From positions 1-64,000 of the forward strand of contig DVJY01000064.1 of the NCBI GenBank assembly GCA_018716485.1: a stretch of DNA of 64,000 nucleotides. Direction: 5' to 3'. The stretch's first letter is position 1. Each line of letters opens with the position of its first letter. The position numbers and the translations under genes are program-made. The notes under the pieces are model-generated. The model was not told the origin of the DNA, ran no database searches, and saw only the letters and a program-made list of their open reading frames with translations. This document shows, piece after piece, positions 32,637 to 40,671 of the stretch. This DNA comes from Candidatus Scybalocola faecipullorum. GTDB taxonomy: Bacteria > Bacillota > Clostridia > Lachnospirales > Lachnospiraceae.

Positions 32637-33326
32637 TTGAAAAGAATCATTAAGAAAAATCAGGTGATTATCACATCTCTGGTTATAATGATTGTTGTCG
32701 CCGGGTACTTAAACTTTACTGCAGATCAGTCGACTACGGCTGTGTCCGGAAATAAAACGGACATTTCGTCCAATCAGGCTGCCGAGACAGGAGAGGAAGA
32801 TACTCTTGTGGATGTGGCCGTCAATCCGGAGGAAGATCTTCAGGATGTGGAAAATGCAGGAGAAACCATGGAGGATGCCGAGGCCGGCCAGCCGTCTGAA
32901 AGTGAAAACATTGACGATGTAAGCAGTATCGGAGAAGCGGTGCTCACAAGTTCTGCGGCAGCGGAAGGATTCAGCGCGGCTGCCCGTCTGAGCCGGGAAC
33001 AGGTGCGCTCACAGAACAGGGAAGTGCTGATGGAAATTATTAACAACAGCGCCAGCGACGAAGCCGCAGTATCAGAGGCGATGGCCAGTCTGACTGCGAT
33101 GAACGATGCGGCCGAGAAAGAGCAGGCTGCCGAGACACTGCTTGAGGCAAAGGGATTTGGCAATTCAGTCGTTTCTATGAATGACGGCAGCGTTGATGTG
33201 GTGATTTGCATGGAATCTATCGATGATACGCAGCGGGCTCAGATTGAAGACATTGTAAAGCGTAAAGCCGGCGTGACTGCCGACCAGATTGTAATCACCA
33301 CATTGGAGACACAGGGACAGGAATAA
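32637..33326 (+). CDS. spoIIIAH: Stage III sporulation protein SpoIIIAH
   Basis: 229 aa. N-terminal membrane helix (about 9-27), a long acidic linker, and the C-terminal YscJ/FliF-like domain (SREQVRSQNREVLMEIINNSASDEAAVSEAMASLTAMNDAAEKEQAAETLLEAKGF..., VVICMESIDDTQRAQIEDIVKRKAG) that binds SpoIIQ across the intermembrane space. Start is TTG 32637, 7 bases after AGGAGGG. Last gene of the operon. Confidence 0.94.
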   Translation: MKRIIKKNQVIITSLVIMIVVAGYLNFTADQSTTAVSGNKTDISSNQAAETGEEDTLVDVAVNPEEDLQDVENAGETMEDAEAGQPSESENIDDVSSIGEAVLTSSAAAEGFSAAARLSREQVRSQNREVLMEIINNSASDEAAVSEAMASLTAMNDAAEKEQAAETLLEAKGFGNSVVSMNDGSVDVVICMESIDDTQRAQIEDIVKRKAGVTADQIVITTLETQGQE

Positions 33327-33350
33327 ATACTCAAGTTTTTGAATAATTTC

Positions 33351-33379
33351 TTTTCAAAAGGACATACATTTGATATAAT
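33351..33379 (+). promoter_or_regulatory. Extended -10 promoter of yqhY-nusB
   Basis: TATAAT (33374-33379) preceded by TGA, giving TGn-TATAAT. A weak -35, TTTTCA (33351-33356), lies 17 bases upstream. Confidence 0.7.
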
Positions 33380-33426
33380 AAACGTAATGACTGACAGTTT
33401 CAGAAGAAGGTTTGGAGGTTATGTAT

Positions 33427-33816
33427 ATGTCTAAAGCACAGGAGAATGCGTGCAGCTATGCGGCTGAGGGCGGACATACGCTTGGTTCTGTTAAAATTGC
33501 CGATGAGGTTGTTGCTATTATCGCCGGCCTTGCGGCGACGGAAGTCAAAGGGGTATCTTCAATGGGCGGCAACATTACCAATGAACTTGTCGGAAAGCTG
33601 GGCATGAAAAATCTGTCCAAAGGCATCAAAGTGACTGTATCGCCTGAGGATGTGAAAGCAGATCTGACGATCAATATTGCCTATGGCTACAATATTCCGG
33701 AGGTATCGGAGGCCGTTTCGGAAAGGGTGAAGAATGCCATCGAGACGATGACAGGGCTGAATGTGTCCGAAATTAATATAAGAATAGCAGATGTGAACCT
33801 TGACAATGATAAATAA
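33427..33816 (+). CDS. yqhY: Asp23/Gls24 family protein YqhY
   Basis: 129 aa. GSVKIADEVVAIIAGLAATEVKGVSSMGG, then ...IKVTVSPEDVKADLTINIAYGYNIPEVSEAVSERVKNAIETMTGLNVSEINIRI is the full Asp23 domain. In B. subtilis YqhY sits between accC and nusB and affects acetyl-CoA carboxylase activity. The acc genes are missing here but the nusB link is kept. ATG 33427 is 8 bases after GGAGG and is preferred over ATG 33421 and TTG 33412. Confidence 0.9.
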   Translation: MSKAQENACSYAAEGGHTLGSVKIADEVVAIIAGLAATEVKGVSSMGGNITNELVGKLGMKNLSKGIKVTVSPEDVKADLTINIAYGYNIPEVSEAVSERVKNAIETMTGLNVSEINIRIADVNLDNDK

Positions 33817-33838
33817 TGATTGCTGATTTTTTCAGGGC

Positions 33839-33871
33839 GGCTGTCTTTCTCATTGATAAGGCAGCCTTTTT
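33839..33871 (+). terminator. Intrinsic terminator directly before nusB
   Basis: 9-bp stem with one T-G pair (33839-33847 with 33858-33866), a 10-base loop and TTTTT (33867-33871). No new promoter is obvious before nusB, so this may be a partial terminator within the transcript. Confidence 0.75.
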
Positions 33872-33893
33872 ATGTGTGATAAGGAGAGAGTGA

Positions 33894-34289
33894 ATGAACA
33901 GGAGAGAACTCAGAGAACATATTTTCAGATTATTATTCTGTATGGAATTTCATGAGCCGGAGGCGCTTGAAGAACAGATAACGATGTATATTGAAGCTTT
34001 ATCAGAGCCAAAACAAAAAGAAATCGACTATATGACCCGGAAGACAGAAAAGATTTACAAAGAACGTGAATCTCTGGATGAAAAAATCAATGCAGTGACG
34101 ACCGGGTGGAAGACAGATCGTATGGCAAAGACAGACTTGATTTTGATACGCACGGCGCTCTATGAGATGGACGAGGACGAAGATGTGCCGACCGGCGTTG
34201 CGATCAATGAAGCCGTCGAGTTGGCAAAACGCTATGGAACAAAGGATTCAGCCTCTTTTGTTAACGGCGTGCTTGCAAGACTCGCATAA
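33894..34289 (+). CDS. nusB: Transcription antitermination factor NusB
   Basis: 131 aa all-alpha RNA-binding protein that with NusE (S10) forms the rRNA antitermination complex. RRELREHIFRLLFCMEFHE start and ...TDLILIRTALYEMDEDEDVPTGVAINEAVELAKRYGTKDSASFVNGVLARL end are family-typical. AAGGAGAGAG ribosome site. It follows a hairpin terminator, which suggests readthrough control. xseA starts 5 bases after the stop. Confidence 0.95.
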   Translation: MNRRELREHIFRLLFCMEFHEPEALEEQITMYIEALSEPKQKEIDYMTRKTEKIYKERESLDEKINAVTTGWKTDRMAKTDLILIRTALYEMDEDEDVPTGVAINEAVELAKRYGTKDSASFVNGVLARLA

Positions 34290-34294
34290 GATTG

Positions 34295-35566
34295 ATGATG
34301 AAAGAAATTTATTCTGTATCTTCCGTAAACCAGTATATCCGGCAGATGTTTGAAAGTGATTACGCTTTAAATCATATTTATGTGAAAGGCGAGATTTCAA
34401 ACTGCAAATATCATACATCGGGACATATTTATTTTACCTTAAAAGATAAAAATGCGGCGATTGCCTGTGTGATGTTTAAAGGAATGCGGGGCGGTCTTTC
34501 GTTTCGGCTGACAGAAGGCCTCTCGGTTATTGTGCTCGGCAGTATCAGTGTTTACGAAAGAGATGGAAAGTATCAGCTTTATGCCAGAGAAATTGTAAGG
34601 GACGGCATAGGGCTGCTGTATGCTCAGTATGAGCAGCTGAAAAATAAGCTGGCCGGGGAAGGTTTGTTCGATGAAACTCATAAAAAGCCGCTGCCGCTGT
34701 ATGCCAAAAAGATCGGCATCGTGACAGCAGGAACAGGCGCGGCAATTCAGGACATTATCAATATTTCCGCACGGAGGAATCCTTATGTGCAGCTGGTGCT
34801 TTATCCGGCAAAAGTTCAGGGCGACGGGGCGGCAGAGACCATCGCCGCCGGCATTGCCGCCATGGATGCCTATGGCGTCGATGTGATGATCGTCGGACGG
34901 GGCGGCGGCTCTATTGAGGATTTATGGGCATTTAATGAGGAAATCGTGGCAAGAGCGATTTATGCATGCAAAACGCCGGTCATTTCGGCTGTGGGACATG
35001 AAACGGATTTTACGATTGCCGATTTTGTATCTGACAGACGTGCGCCGACGCCGTCGGCTGCGGCGGAACTGGCATGCGCTGATGTGATGAGCCTGTTAAG
35101 AACCATTGACGAATACAGTTTGCGTCTGGACCGGGCGATGGCCGGACAGATCGGTCTGTGGCGTCAGAAGATCAAAACGATGGAAACGGCATTAAAGCAT
35201 TTGAGCCCGAAACATCTGATGCAGCAAAAACGGCAGTATCTGATGCTTTTGGAGGAACGGCTGACAAATAAAATGACAGAAACGGTTAAAGCGTACCGAC
35301 ACCGTCTGGAAACCGATGTGCAGAAGCTGGAGGCATTGTCGCCGCTGGCTCGGCTGTCCGGAGGATATGCTTTTGTGACTGATGAAAATGAAGCAGCCGT
35401 GCGGAGTGTGAGCGATGTCCGTGAGGGAAGCAGACTGAAAATATCTGTGACAGACGGTACAATTTTTGCACAAGTACAAAAAACGGCGCCGGCGAAACCG
35501 GCGGGAAAAGAAAGGACAGATTATGGCACGAACAAAGTCATTGGAAACGACAATGGAGGAGCTTGA
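34295..35566 (+). CDS. xseA: Exodeoxyribonuclease VII large subunit
   Basis: 423 aa. N-terminal OB-fold ([23 protein letters not shown]), catalytic domain ([72 protein letters not shown]) and a coiled-coil C-terminus. Works with XseB on single-stranded DNA. Start could be ATG 34295 or 34298. No clear ribosome site is present, so it probably depends on translational coupling with nusB. The C-terminal 14 codons overlap xseB. Confidence 0.95.
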   Translation: [423 protein letters not shown]

Positions 35567-35744
35567 AGCAGCTATTCAGAAACTGGAGAGCGGTCAGCTC
35601 GGACTTGAAGCATCACTGAAACTGTATTCGGATGGCGTGAAGCTTGTAAAAACATGCAATGATGCCATTGATAAGGCAGAGAAAAAGATGATAGAATTAA
35701 AAGCAGAGGATGAGACAGATGGACTTTACGAAAACAATGAATGA
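35523..35744 (+). CDS. xseB: Exodeoxyribonuclease VII small subunit
   Basis: 73 aa. SLETTMEELEAAIQKLESGQLGLEASLKLYSDGVKLVKTCNDAIDKAEKKM is the complete XseB domain. It begins inside xseA (44-base overlap) at ATG 35523 with GAAAGGAC before it, and ends inside ispA. The overlaps suggest coupled, balanced expression of the subunits. Confidence 0.94.
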   Translation: MARTKSLETTMEELEAAIQKLESGQLGLEASLKLYSDGVKLVKTCNDAIDKAEKKMIELKAEDETDGLYENNE

Positions 35745-36618
35745 ATATGTTCAGGCAGCCGAGGCGGCGGTTGCGCGCTATCTGCCGGTGCCTGAAAAAC
35801 GGACGGCATTCATTGCGGAAGCGATGAATTACAGTGTTTTAGCCGGCGGCAAGCGGCTTCGGCCTGTCCTGATGCGCGTATGCGCCGATGTGTTCGGCGG
35901 CTGTCCGGAAGAAATGATCGAACCGTTTATGGCGGCAATCGAAATGATCCATACGTATTCTCTTGTTCACGATGATCTTCCGGCGATGGATAACGATCAG
36001 TACCGCAGAGGGAAAAAAACAACATGGGCTCAGTACGGCGAAGCCATAGGCATATTAGCCGGCGACGGACTGCTCAACTATGCCTATGAAACGGCAGCGA
36101 AAGCTTTTGATTATGCCGCAGATGCCGATGATATGAAGAGAATTGCCGAGGCACTCAGGCTGCTTGCTTCAAAGCCGGGAATCGGAGGGATGCTGGGCGG
36201 ACAGGCAGTCGATGTGATGTCAGAGGGGAAACCTTTGGATAAGCCCCTGCTTGATTTTATTTATAAAATGAAAACAAGCGCGCTGATCGAATGTTCTATG
36301 ATGATCGGCGCGGTGCTTGCAGGCGCAGACAGCGAGGCAGTCCGCACGATAGAAACAGTGGCGGAGAAAGTCGGTATCGCATTTCAGATCGAAGATGATA
36401 TTCTTGACGTGACGAGCACTCTGGAAGTGCTTGGCAAGCCAATCTGCAGCGACGAGAAAAATCATAAGACGACTTATGTGACACTGTTCGGTGTTGACGG
36501 CGCCTCTGCATATGTGCAGCAGCTTTCGAATGAGGCTCTCGGGCTTTTAGATACACTGGAAAAGCCGGATGAGTTTTTAAGAGCAATGATTGTTTGGCTG
36601 ATCCACAGAGAAAAGTAG
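35719..36618 (+). CDS. ispA: Farnesyl diphosphate synthase-type polyprenyl synthetase
   Basis: 299 aa. First aspartate-rich motif is HDDLPAMDND, with the two-residue insertion of bacterial FPP synthases; GGKRLRPVL carries the substrate arginines; the second motif is QIEDDILD. It condenses IPP and DMAPP to farnesyl (or geranyl) diphosphate, directly upstream of dxs, which feeds the same pathway. ATG 35719 is chosen over ATG 35710, which abuts the ribosome site. Confidence 0.92.
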   Translation: MDFTKTMNEYVQAAEAAVARYLPVPEKRTAFIAEAMNYSVLAGGKRLRPVLMRVCADVFGGCPEEMIEPFMAAIEMIHTYSLVHDDLPAMDNDQYRRGKKTTWAQYGEAIGILAGDGLLNYAYETAAKAFDYAADADDMKRIAEALRLLASKPGIGGMLGGQAVDVMSEGKPLDKPLLDFIYKMKTSALIECSMMIGAVLAGADSEAVRTIETVAEKVGIAFQIEDDILDVTSTLEVLGKPICSDEKNHKTTYVTLFGVDGASAYVQQLSNEALGLLDTLEKPDEFLRAMIVWLIHREK

Positions 36619-36633
36619 CAAAGAGGGGACGTT

Positions 36634-38511
36634 ATGTCTTGTATTTTAGATCGAATACAAAAAGCAAATGATATTAAAAAGATAGACGAAAAGGATTATG
36701 AAGCGCTTGCGGGGGAAATCCGCGAGTTTATTATCCAGTCGGTCAGTGAGAATGGAGGTCATCTTGCCTCCAATCTCGGTGTAGTCGAATTGACGATGGC
36801 GCTGCATCTTTGCCTGAATTTTCCGGAAGATAAGCTGATATGGGATGTGGGGCATCAGTCATACACACATAAAATTCTGACGGGACGCAAGGAAGCATTT
36901 GCAGGTCTTCGCACATATAAAGGCATGAGCGGTTTCCCGAAACACCGGGAGAGTGAGTGTGACGCCTTCGATACAGGCCACAGTTCCACGTCAATATCGG
37001 CAGCTCTGGGGTACGCCCGGGCGCGGGATATTATGGGCAAGGATTATACAGTTGCCGCAGTCATCGGAGATGGTTCGATGACCGGCGGCATGGCATATGA
37101 AGCGCTGAATAATGTGGCTGAACTGCAAAGCGGCATGATTATTGTCCTCAATGACAACAATATGTCGATTTCGGAAAATGTGGGAGGATTTTCAAAATAT
37201 TTAAATAATATCCGTACAAAACAGTCTTATGTGGACTTTAAAGATGATCTGGAAAATGCGCTGAAAAAAATCCCGGGTATTGGGGAAACGATGATCCGAA
37301 GACTTAAACAGTCCAAAGACAGTATTAAACATCGGCTCCTGCCGAGCGGTTTTTTTGAAGATCTGGGAATTAATTATCTCGGTCCGATTGACGGACATGA
37401 TATCCACCAGTTGATCCGGGCGATTTTAGTGGCAAAAAGAAGCAAAGAACCTATTGTGCTTCATGTGATCACGAAAAAAGGCAAAGGATATGCTCCGGCA
37501 GAGAAATCTCCGTCCAGATTTCACGGCGTCGGCCGGTTTGATGTGGCGTCCGGGGAGATGAAGGACCATACGGCGCCGGGTCAGACTTATACGGAAGTGT
37601 TTTCAATGGCTATGGTGCGTATGGCTCAAAAGAACCCGAAGATTACGGCGATTACGGCGGCAATGCCTGACGGTACGGGACTGACCCGTTTTTCGCGGCA
37701 GTTTCCTTCCCGATTTTTTGATGTGGGTATCGCTGAGGCCCATGCGGTCACTTTTGCGGCAGGACTTGCGGCCGCCGGTTTAAAACCTTATGTGGCGGTA
37801 TATTCATCATTTTTGCAGAGAGCCTATGATCAGATCGTGCATGATGTCTGTATCCAGAGCCTGCCAGTTACATTCTGTATTGACAGGGCAGGACTTGTGG
37901 GCGCTGACGGTGAGACCCATCAGGGAATTTTGGATCTGTCTTATATGAATACGATTCCGAATATGGCGGTCTTTGCTCCGAAAAATAAATATGAATTTTA
38001 TGATGTCCTGCGTTTTTCGGAGCATTTTGACGGCCCGCTGGCCATTCGATATCCGAGAGGAGAAGCCTATGAAGGGCTGAAAGAATTTCGTGCGCCGATT
38101 GTTCCCGGCAAAAGCGAAGTGCTTCTTAAAGGCAGCGGCATTGCGGTCATTGCTGTGGGAAGTATGGTTGAAACCGCCATGGACGCAGGAAAGCTGCTTG
38201 AAGAGGAAGGCATTTGCGCCACGGTTGTCAATGCCCGTTTTGTCAAGCCGCTGGACACACAGCTGCTGTCACAGCTGTCATCGTCCCATCGGCTGGTTGT
38301 GACCATGGAAGAAAATGTTTTAAACGGCGGCTACGGACAGAGTGTGGCGGCGTATTATGCGGGATGTTGCGGGAATATGCCAAGGGTGCTTTCTGTGGGA
38401 ATACCCGATATATTTGTGGAGCATGGAAATGTTGCAGTGCTGAAAAAGGAACTGTCGCTGGATGGTCCGTCGGTAGCGAAAAGGATTCTGGAAGCATGGA
38501 GGCAGTTGTGA
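36634..38511 (+). CDS. dxs: 1-deoxy-D-xylulose-5-phosphate synthase
   Basis: 625 aa TPP enzyme, first step of the MEP isoprenoid pathway from pyruvate and glyceraldehyde 3-phosphate. TPP motif GDGSMTGGMAYEALNN near residue 148, transketolase middle domain with FCIDRAGLVGADGETHQG near 420, and a C-terminal transketolase domain. Normal length. AGAGGGGAC ribosome site; 15 bases after ispA. Confidence 0.96.
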   Translation: MSCILDRIQKANDIKKIDEKDYEALAGEIREFIIQSVSENGGHLASNLGVVELTMALHLCLNFPEDKLIWDVGHQSYTHKILTGRKEAFAGLRTYKGMSGFPKHRESECDAFDTGHSSTSISAALGYARARDIMGKDYTVAAVIGDGSMTGGMAYEALNNVAELQSGMIIVLNDNNMSISENVGGFSKYLNNIRTKQSYVDFKDDLENALKKIPGIGETMIRRLKQSKDSIKHRLLPSGFFEDLGINYLGPIDGHDIHQLIRAILVAKRSKEPIVLHVITKKGKGYAPAEKSPSRFHGVGRFDVASGEMKDHTAPGQTYTEVFSMAMVRMAQKNPKITAITAAMPDGTGLTRFSRQFPSRFFDVGIAEAHAVTFAAGLAAAGLKPYVAVYSSFLQRAYDQIVHDVCIQSLPVTFCIDRAGLVGADGETHQGILDLSYMNTIPNMAVFAPKNKYEFYDVLRFSEHFDGPLAIRYPRGEAYEGLKEFRAPIVPGKSEVLLKGSGIAVIAVGSMVETAMDAGKLLEEEGICATVVNARFVKPLDTQLLSQLSSSHRLVVTMEENVLNGGYGQSVAAYYAGCCGNMPRVLSVGIPDIFVEHGNVAVLKKELSLDGPSVAKRILEAWRQL

Positions 38512-38542
38512 GGTAATAATAAGACAGATTAAAGGAGTTTGC

Positions 38543-39343
38543 ATGAAAGAACGTTTAGATGTACTTTTAGTCAGACAGGGTCTGGCAGCTTCGAGAGAAA
38601 AAGCAAAAGCGATGATTATGGCCGGTACGGTCTTTGTCAACGGCGAACGCGAAGATAAGGCAGGGACCATGTTCCATGAGGAAAAAGCAAAGATTGAGGT
38701 TCGCGGACATACGTTAAAATATGTGAGCCGCGGCGGGCTGAAACTGGAAAAAGCAATCAGTCAGTTTGGTGCTGATGTGTCCGGAAAGGTCTGCATGGAT
38801 ATCGGCGCTTCTACCGGCGGGTTTACCGATTGTATGCTGCAAAACGGCGCCGCCAAGGTGTATGCGGTTGATGTCGGCCATGGACAGCTGGACTGGAAAC
38901 TGCGCAATGATCCGAGAGTTGTTTGTATGGAACGGACGAATATCCGCTATGTCACGCCGGAAGATATCGGAGAAGCGATAGAGTTTGCTTCGGTCGATGT
39001 TTCTTTTATTTCTTTAAAAAAGGTATTGCCTGTGGCAAAAACACTGCTTAAAGAAGGCGCCTTTATGGTATGCCTGATCAAGCCTCAGTTTGAGGCGGGC
39101 AGAGAAAAGGTAGGAAAAAAGGGCGTTGTCAGAGATAAGTCGGTACATAAAGAAGTGATCGATATGATTGTTGATGCAGTCCGGGCCATCGGATTTGAAG
39201 TGCTGGCGCTTGACTTTTCTCCGATTAAAGGGCCTGAAGGCAATATTGAGTATCTGCTGTATATACGCAATCAGGAAGATAAAGATGACGCACTGCCGTT
39301 TCAGTCGGAAGATGTTGTGAAATGTGCCCATGAGGCGCTTTGA
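38543..39343 (+). CDS. tlyA: TlyA family rRNA 2'-O-methyltransferase/hemolysin-like protein
   Basis: 266 aa. N-terminal S4 RNA-binding domain (RLDVLLVRQGLAASREKAKAMIMAGTVFVNG) and FtsJ-type methyltransferase domain with SAM motif MDIGASTGGFTDCML and ASVDVSFISLKKVLP. In mycobacteria TlyA 2'-O-methylates 16S and 23S rRNA cytidines and affects capreomycin sensitivity; the role in Clostridia is untested. Its place between dxs and nadK/argR matches yqxC of B. subtilis. Confidence 0.92.
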   Translation: MKERLDVLLVRQGLAASREKAKAMIMAGTVFVNGEREDKAGTMFHEEKAKIEVRGHTLKYVSRGGLKLEKAISQFGADVSGKVCMDIGASTGGFTDCMLQNGAAKVYAVDVGHGQLDWKLRNDPRVVCMERTNIRYVTPEDIGEAIEFASVDVSFISLKKVLPVAKTLLKEGAFMVCLIKPQFEAGREKVGKKGVVRDKSVHKEVIDMIVDAVRAIGFEVLALDFSPIKGPEGNIEYLLYIRNQEDKDDALPFQSEDVVKCAHEAL

Positions 39344-39356
39344 GTAGGATGATTCG

Positions 39357-40172
39357 ATGGAAAAATTTGGAATTATAACAAATGCGGATAAAGATCAGAA
39401 TATGTCAGTGACAAGAACCATAGAAGCGTATCTTGAAAAACATAACAAAGTATGGACAAAAGACTGGCAGCATTTCAAAGAAATGGATGTACTGCTTGTA
39501 TTGGGGGGAGACGGTACATTCATACAGACAGCGCGCCAGTATGTCAAATTCGGCGTGCCTTTGCTTGGCATCAATTTGGGCACGCTTGGTTTTCTGACGG
39601 CCGTAGAAAAGGATCATGTGATCCGTGCGCTGGACTGCCTGATGGCGGGAGATTATGAAGTGGAATCGCGGATGATGCTGACAGGCAGGGTCATTCATAA
39701 AGGACAGACCATAGCCGAGGCCGGCGCGGTCAACGATGTGATCATTAATCGTACAGGATTTTCAAGACTTGTGGAACTGAAGTTATGGGTCAGCCAAAGT
39801 CTGGTAGATATTTATGCGGCGGATGGCGTGATTGTTTCAACGCCGACCGGATCGACCGGATATAATTTGTCGGCAGGAGGCCCGATTGTTTATCCTGAGA
39901 ATGATGTGATAATCGTAACGCCCATATGCCCGCATTCACTGACGGCCCGAAGTATTGTCGTCTCCGGCAGTCAGAGTGTTGCCGTGGAAATCGGACGCCG
40001 AAGAAAAACACAGCAGGAAGAAGCAATGGTAACTTATGACGGGCAGACAGCAGTGCGTCTGGAAACGTCGGACCGGGTGGAAATCGTCCGTTCCGCGGAG
40101 AGGGTAAAAATGATCCGGCTTAAAGACAGTAATTTCTATGAAATTTTAAGAAATAAGCTGGGAAATGTATAA
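39357..40172 (+). CDS. nadK: NAD kinase
   Basis: 271 aa. GGDGT motif in VLLVLGGDGTFIQTAR, GTLGFLTAV, NDVIINR and STPTGSTGYNLSAGGPIVYP are the conserved NAD kinase blocks. It makes NADP from NAD and ATP. Many Clostridia carry nadK between tlyA and argR; B. subtilis does not have it in this place. Start is ATG 39357, 14 bases after tlyA. Confidence 0.95.
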   Translation: MEKFGIITNADKDQNMSVTRTIEAYLEKHNKVWTKDWQHFKEMDVLLVLGGDGTFIQTARQYVKFGVPLLGINLGTLGFLTAVEKDHVIRALDCLMAGDYEVESRMMLTGRVIHKGQTIAEAGAVNDVIINRTGFSRLVELKLWVSQSLVDIYAADGVIVSTPTGSTGYNLSAGGPIVYPENDVIIVTPICPHSLTARSIVVSGSQSVAVEIGRRRKTQQEEAMVTYDGQTAVRLETSDRVEIVRSAERVKMIRLKDSNFYEILRNKLGNV

Positions 40173-40194
40173 AAGAATATGAGAGGTGTATAGA

Positions 40195-40647
40195 ATGAAA
40201 TCAAAAAGACATGCAAAAATCATTGAGCTTGTAAACAAGTACGAAATTGAAACTCAGGATGAACTGGCCGATAAGCTCAATGAAGCAGGATTTACAGTGA
40301 CACAGGCGACCATTTCAAGAGATATCAGGGAATTAAAGTTATCTAAAGTGTCCGGCAATAACGGCCGGCAGAAATATGCGCTGATTACCGGAACAGATCA
40401 CCGTATGGCCGATAAGTATACGAGAGTGCTCAGAGACGGGTATATCTCCAAGTCGGTGGCGACCAATCTGGTTGTTGTAAAAACAGTGACCGGTATGGCC
40501 ATGGCGGTGGCAACTGCACTGGATAATATGGATATTCCCGGACTTGTCGGCTGTATTGCCGGGGATGACACGATTATGTGTGCGATGCACAGTGAAGAAG
40601 ATACATATAAAGTCATGGAACTTATTGAAAAGATTGTCAAAGGATAA
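40195..40647 (+). CDS. argR: Arginine repressor ArgR/AhrC
   Basis: 150 aa. N-terminal winged helix (RHAKIIELVNKYEIETQDELADKLNEAGFTVTQATISRDIRELKL) and C-terminal hexamerisation/arginine-binding domain with GCIAGDDTIM. Controls arginine biosynthesis and catabolism. ATG 40195 is 8 bases after GAGAGG; the upstream GTG 40186 abuts it. No arginine genes are near; the place before recN is conserved in Firmicutes. Confidence 0.95.
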   Translation: MKSKRHAKIIELVNKYEIETQDELADKLNEAGFTVTQATISRDIRELKLSKVSGNNGRQKYALITGTDHRMADKYTRVLRDGYISKSVATNLVVVKTVTGMAMAVATALDNMDIPGLVGCIAGDDTIMCAMHSEEDTYKVMELIEKIVKG

Positions 40648-40671
40648 TATGCATCATGGGAAAGGTGTTAT

